Assembly: GCA_018056045.1 (NCBI GenBank)
Contig: JAGPGI010000095.1
Span: 1 to 8,508, forward strand
Source: Paracoccus sp. (in: a-proteobacteria)
GTDB taxonomy: Bacteria > Pseudomonadota > Alphaproteobacteria > Rhodobacterales > Rhodobacteraceae
Length of the DNA: 8,508 nucleotides
Direction: 5' to 3'
In this document: positions 5,223 to 8,508 of the stretch, in pieces
How the letters are laid out: each line of letters opens with the position of its first letter
How positions within the stretch are numbered: position 1 is the stretch's first letter
Notes under the pieces: model-generated
What the model saw: only the letters and a program-made list of their open reading frames with translations
What the model was told of the DNA's origin: nothing
The model's database searches: none
Translations under genes and position numbers: made by a program

Positions 5223-6107
5223 ATGTTCGTGAAAATTCTTGGGGCAGCCGCCGGTGGCGGTCTGCCCCAGTGGAATTGCGGCTGCCGGAACTGTGACGAT
5301 GCCCGGCAGGATCTGATCCCCCGGATGAGCCAGTCATCGGTCGCCATCTCGTCTGACGGGCGGGAATGGTTGCTGCTGAACGCCTCACCCGATATTCGCG
5401 ACCAGTTGCGGGCCTCGGGGCTGCATCCGGCCGGATTGCGCGGCAGCCCGGTCTCGGCGGTGGTGCTGACCAATGGCGATATCGACCATATCGCGGGGCT
5501 TCTGACCCTGCGCGAAAGCACCCCGTTCAGCATTCACGCCACGCCAGCGACGCTGGCGATCCTGCAACAGCCGGTCTTTCGGGTCCTCAACCCCGATCTG
5601 GTGCGGCAGGTGCCGATCCAGTTGGACAAGCCCTTTGAACCGCTGGCCGGCCTGCAGGTGACGGCATTCGCCGTGCCCGGCAAGGTCGCCCTGTTTCTGG
5701 AACAGGGCGAGGTGCAAACCGATCTGCTCGGCGAGCAGACCGTGGGCCTGCAGATCAAGGGCAAGGGCCGCGAGATCTTCTATATTCCCGGCTGCGCACG
5801 GGTGACGCCCGAACTGTGCGACATGCTGTCCGGCGCCGATCTGCTGCTTTTCGACGGCACCGTCTGGAGCGATGACGAAATGTCGAAAACCGGCACCGGC
5901 GCGAAAACCGGCGCGCGCATGGGCCATATCGCCATGTCTGGCCCCGATGGCAGCATGGCCGCATTGTCAGATGTGTCCCTGGCGCGCCGCGTCTTTATCC
6001 ATGTCAACAACACCAACCCGGTCCTGCAACCGGCCGGCCCCGAACGCGCCATGGCCGAGGCCGCCGGCTGGCGCATCGCCCAGGATGGAATGGAGTTCGC
6101 CCTGTGA
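5223..6107 (+). CDS. pqqB: PqqB, PQQ biosynthesis metallo-beta-lactamase-fold protein
   Basis: The protein has 294 residues, close to the family's usual length of about 300. It begins with the family signature MFVKILGAAAGGGLPQWNCGCRNC, whose Cys19, Cys21 and Cys24 form the structural zinc site. The metallo-beta-lactamase-fold motif is LTNGDIDHIAGL (82-93), the altered form of HxHxDH seen in PqqB proteins. SVAISSDGREWLLLNASPDIRDQL (38-62), GCARVTPEL and VFIHVNNTNP further mark the family. PqqB has been described as an iron-dependent hydroxylase acting on the cross-linked Glu-Tyr intermediate. It starts 11 bases after pqqA with no clear ribosome site, so it is probably translated by coupling. 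Its stop overlaps the pqqC start by four bases (GTGA). Confidence 0.96.
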   Translation: MFVKILGAAAGGGLPQWNCGCRNCDDARQDLIPRMSQSSVAISSDGREWLLLNASPDIRDQLRASGLHPAGLRGSPVSAVVLTNGDIDHIAGLLTLRESTPFSIHATPATLAILQQPVFRVLNPDLVRQVPIQLDKPFEPLAGLQVTAFAVPGKVALFLEQGEVQTDLLGEQTVGLQIKGKGREIFYIPGCARVTPELCDMLSGADLLLFDGTVWSDDEMSKTGTGAKTGARMGHIAMSGPDGSMAALSDVSLARRVFIHVNNTNPVLQPAGPERAMAEAAGWRIAQDGMEFAL

Positions 6108-6874
6108 CCGTTCAGCCCACCACCGATCTGACCCCGACCGACCAGCCCGCAACCAGCCTCGAGGCGCGCCTGCGGCAGGTCGGCGCCGAACGCTATCACG
6201 ACAAGCACCCCTTTCACCGGCTGCTGCATTCAGGCGGCTGCACGCCCGATCAGGTCCGGGCCTGGGTGGTGAACCGCTATTACTACCAGTCGCGCATTCC
6301 GATGAAGGACGCGGCCTTCATGTCGAGGGTCGAGGACCCCGCCCTGCGCCGCGCCTGGCGCTCGCGGATCGAGGATCACGACGGCACTGCCGGGCGCGAA
6401 GGCGGCATTCGGCGCTGGCTGCGTCTGGCCGAAGGGGTTGGGCTGGACCCCGATTACGTCGCCTCGGCGCGCGGCGTCCTGCCGGCCACGCGCTTTGCCG
6501 TCGATGCCTATCTGCGCTATGTCCGCGAACAGCCGCTGCTGCAGGCGGTGGCCTCAAGCCTGACCGAACTTTTCGCCCCCGCCATCCATGAGGAACGGAT
6601 TGCCGGGCTGCTCAGGCATTATGATTTCGCCAATGCCGACACCATCGCCTATTTCCGGCACCGGCTGGACGAGGCGCCAAAGGACGTGGCCTTTGGCCTG
6701 TCCTGGGTGCTGGAACACGCAACGACGGCTGAGCGCGCCGACATGGCCGTGGCTGCGCTGGTCTTCAAGACCGAGGTGCTGTGGGCGCAGCTTGACGCGC
6801 TTTACGCCGCCTATGTGACGCCGGGACTGATCCCCCCCGGCGGCTGGCGCCCGGGCGAGGGGCTTTTGCGATGA
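6104..6874 (+). CDS. pqqC: PqqC, pyrroloquinoline-quinone synthase
   Basis: This cofactor-free oxidase carries out the last step of PQQ synthesis: ring closure and eight-electron oxidation of the late intermediate with O2. It has 256 residues in an all-helical fold. With an offset of eight from the Klebsiella enzyme, every active-site residue I recall is present: His32, Tyr61, Gln62, Arg88, His92, His162, Arg165, Tyr183, Arg187 and Lys222. The N-terminus (first ~20 residues) is a short Thr/Pro-rich extension before the conserved ARLRQVGAERYHDKHPFH. The GTG start lies within the end of pqqB (GTGA overlap), and the stop overlaps the pqqD start (ATGA), so translation is coupled on both sides. 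Confidence 0.97.
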   Translation: MTVQPTTDLTPTDQPATSLEARLRQVGAERYHDKHPFHRLLHSGGCTPDQVRAWVVNRYYYQSRIPMKDAAFMSRVEDPALRRAWRSRIEDHDGTAGREGGIRRWLRLAEGVGLDPDYVASARGVLPATRFAVDAYLRYVREQPLLQAVASSLTELFAPAIHEERIAGLLRHYDFANADTIAYFRHRLDEAPKDVAFGLSWVLEHATTAERADMAVAALVFKTEVLWAQLDALYAAYVTPGLIPPGGWRPGEGLLR

Positions 6875-7143
6875 CACCGCGCGACCGCCCCCGCCTGCCG
6901 CGCGGGGTCCGCCTGCAGCACGACCATGTGCGCGACACGCCGATTCTGCTGGGCCCCGAGGTGGCGCTGATGCTGGACCCGATCGGTCAGGCGGTGCTGG
7001 CCGAGCTGGACGGGCAGCGCGACCTTGAGGAAATCTCGCAACTGCTGGCCGCGCGCTATGACGCACCGATCGAGATGGTCTCGGCCGATATCGCCGAGTT
7101 CCTCGACGGGCTTGTCGCCCGGCGTCTGGTCGATCTGACATGA
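6871..7143 (+). CDS. pqqD: PqqD, PqqA peptide chaperone
   Basis: At 90 residues this is of normal size for PqqD, the founding example of the RiPP recognition element. It binds PqqA and delivers it to PqqE. The family order is visible: RPRLPRGVRLQHDHVRDTPILLGPE (strands, residues 7-31), LDPIGQAVLAELDGQRDLEEIS (35-56), LLAARYDAP, and a last helix AEFLDGLVARRLVDL. It stands alone here and is not fused to PqqC or PqqE as in some species. It overlaps pqqC and pqqE by four bases each. Confidence 0.96.
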   Translation: MTPRDRPRLPRGVRLQHDHVRDTPILLGPEVALMLDPIGQAVLAELDGQRDLEEISQLLAARYDAPIEMVSADIAEFLDGLVARRLVDLT

Positions 7144-8246
7144 AGGACGCAAGCCCCCCCGCCGCACCGCCGCTGGCCATGCTGGCCGAACTGACCCATC
7201 GCTGCCCGCTGTCCTGCCCCTATTGCTCGAACCCTGTCGAGCTGACGGCGCGGCAGGCGGAAATGGACACGGCGGATTGGGCACGCATCTTTGCCGAGGC
7301 GGCTGCGCTTGGCGTCCTGCAATTGCATCTGTCGGGAGGCGAGCCGGCCTCGCGCCCGGATCTGGCCCAGATCGTGCGCGCGGCGCGCGAGGCGGGGCTT
7401 TATACCAATCTGATCACCTCGGGGATCGGCCTGAACGGCCGGCGTCTGGACGAGCTGGACGCGGCCGGGCTCGATCATATCCAGCTGTCCCTGCAGGGCA
7501 CCGGACCCGAAATCGCCGACCGGATCGGCGGCTATTCCGGCGGTTTCGCCCGAAAGATGCAGGTCGCCGCCGAGATCGCCCGCATCGGCTTTCCGCTGAC
7601 GATCAACGCGGTCATGCTCCGGCACAATCTGGGCGACCTGCCGGCGACGCTGGCGCTGGCCGCCGATCTGGGCGCAAGGCGGATCGAGGTCGCCTGCGTG
7701 CAGTTTCAGGGCTGGGCGCTGCGCAACCGCGCCGCGTTGCAACCGACCCTTGCGCAGGTCGATCAGGCCAAGCGCGTGGTGGCCGAGGCACGGCAAACCT
7801 ATGCCGGGCGGCTGGCCATCGACTTCGTGCCCCCCGACTATTTCGCCGATTTCCCCAAGGCCTGCATGAATGGCTGGGGTTCGACCGGGCTGAACATCGC
7901 CCCCGATGGCAAGGTCCTGCCCTGCCACGCGGCGGAAATCATTCCCGGCCTGAAATTCCAGAACGCGCGCGAGACGCCCTTGGCCGAGATATGGAATGGC
8001 CCTGCCTTTTCGGCCTTTCGGGGCACCGACTGGCTGCCCGAGCCCTGTCAAAGCTGCGAGCGCCGCGAGATCGACTTTGGCGGCTGCCGCTGTCAGGCCA
8101 TGGCGCTGACCGGAAACGCCCGCGCCGTCGATCCGGTCTGTCGGCGCTCACCCTTTCGACCCGAGGTGGACCGCCTGATCGCCGAAGAAACCAGCACCCC
8201 CGCGCCCGATTTCGTCTATCGCAGGCTTGATCCGGCGTCTCGATAG
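7140..8246 (+). CDS. pqqE: PqqE, radical SAM/SPASM Glu-Tyr cross-linking enzyme
   Basis: PqqE forms the carbon-carbon bond between Glu16 and Tyr20 of PqqA, the first committed step. It has 368 residues. The radical SAM motif is C22-x3-C26-x2-C29 (RCPLSCPYCS), and SGGEPASRPDL (65-75) binds the cofactor. The C-terminal SPASM region holds the auxiliary iron-sulfur cluster ligands: Cys242, Cys262, Cys303, Cys306, Asp312, Cys316, Cys318 and Cys334. Asp312 corresponds to the unusual Asp ligand known in the Methylobacterium enzyme. The protein is complete. It starts with an ATGA overlap with pqqD and is the last gene of the operon. I see no clear terminator in the 260 bases after it. Confidence 0.97.
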   Translation: MKDASPPAAPPLAMLAELTHRCPLSCPYCSNPVELTARQAEMDTADWARIFAEAAALGVLQLHLSGGEPASRPDLAQIVRAAREAGLYTNLITSGIGLNGRRLDELDAAGLDHIQLSLQGTGPEIADRIGGYSGGFARKMQVAAEIARIGFPLTINAVMLRHNLGDLPATLALAADLGARRIEVACVQFQGWALRNRAALQPTLAQVDQAKRVVAEARQTYAGRLAIDFVPPDYFADFPKACMNGWGSTGLNIAPDGKVLPCHAAEIIPGLKFQNARETPLAEIWNGPAFSAFRGTDWLPEPCQSCERREIDFGGCRCQAMALTGNARAVDPVCRRSPFRPEVDRLIAEETSTPAPDFVYRRLDPASR

Positions 8247-8472
8247 GGGCAGGCGGCATCGGGATTTCATCCTTTCGCGGATCGACGAGCGCCCGAATTC
8301 GGCCCTCATCCAGCATATGGGCGGGCCAGCGCCGTCCTTCATGAACCCGATCAAGGGCATAGGCCTGTTTGATAAGCCTCAGCGACTGGGTTAATGATCG
8401 GCCATCATGAGCCTGCCGAATGGCCGGGCCGGTGTATATCGGGGTGAACCTCTCAGGTGCTTTTCTTCACGA
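8247..8472 (-). other. Unrecognised open frame, possible gene fragment
   Basis: On the minus strand an open frame begins after a stop near 8472 and reads protein-like residues (APERFTPIYTGPAIRQAHDG, then SLTQSLRLIKQAYALDRVHE and MLDEGRIRALVDPRKDE). It has no ATG, GTG or TTG before 8316, and runs on unbroken into the antisense of pqqE. Third-position GC looks lower than in the neighbouring genes. It could be the broken remnant of a gene cut where it meets pqqE, or chance. I recognise no family. Confidence 0.2.
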
Positions 8473-8508
8473 TCTGGCCGCTTTTTGCCCTCATCTGCCT
8501 TGGATTTG

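Noticed and set aside
7056..8051. Minus-strand open frame of 331 codons opposite pqqE
   Set aside because: It is a shadow of pqqE, which has all its cluster ligands; the antisense translation resembles no protein I know.
8445..8470. Possible terminator (ACCT-CTC-AGGT followed by a T-rich stretch) downstream of pqqE
   Set aside because: The stem is only four base pairs and lies 200 bases from the pqqE stop; too weak to call.
1..8508. CRISPR array, tRNA or rRNA genes
   Set aside because: No regularly spaced repeats and no tRNA- or rRNA-like sequence were seen on either strand.

Overview
The window is GC-rich, densely packed DNA from an alphaproteobacterium. The gene content (pqqABCDE, an SsuD-type monooxygenase, a PqqA resembling those of Rhodobacterales) suggests a member of Rhodobacterales, perhaps close to Paracoccus. 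That placement is inferred from sequence character and memory of the families, not from a search.

Layout. From 1 to 1638 (+) lie the 3' part of an SsuD-like FMNH2-dependent alkanesulfonate monooxygenase gene and, 10 bases later, an amidohydrolase-superfamily gene; together they look like the end of a sulfonate-use operon. A perfect 12-bp-stem hairpin at 1652-1679 separates this operon from the converging minus-strand genes. On the minus strand, read from right to left, come an Lrp/AsnC regulator (4536-4063), a small RBBP9/YdeN-type serine hydrolase (3950-3381), a 50-residue single-pass membrane protein (3227-3075), and a YdhS-like (COG4529) FAD/NAD(P)-binding protein (3078-1693). The last two overlap by four bases (ATGA). 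The gap between the hydrolase and the membrane protein holds an inverted near-copy of part of the FAD-protein gene.

Between the Lrp gene and the pqq operon (4537-5109) there is no intact gene. This stretch holds the Lrp promoter region, a near-palindrome, the broken 5' end of an IS3-family element, and a likely sigma-70 promoter for pqqA. From 5110 to 8246 (+) lies a complete pqqABCDE cluster that makes the cofactor pyrroloquinoline quinone (PQQ) from the PqqA peptide. PqqD presents PqqA, PqqE cross-links its Glu and Tyr, PqqB acts as the hydroxylase, and PqqC performs the final ring closure and oxidation. B/C, C/D and D/E overlap by four bases each. The last 262 bases hold no convincing gene, only an unrecognised open frame on the minus strand.

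The pqq operon itself is ordinary. The points worth a second look are: the amidohydrolase lacking the usual metal ligands; the small membrane protein coupled to the FAD protein; the inverted duplication; a shared operator-like motif in front of both the Lrp gene and the hydrolase gene; and the IS scar beside the pqqA promoter. I did not find a clearly new multi-gene system.
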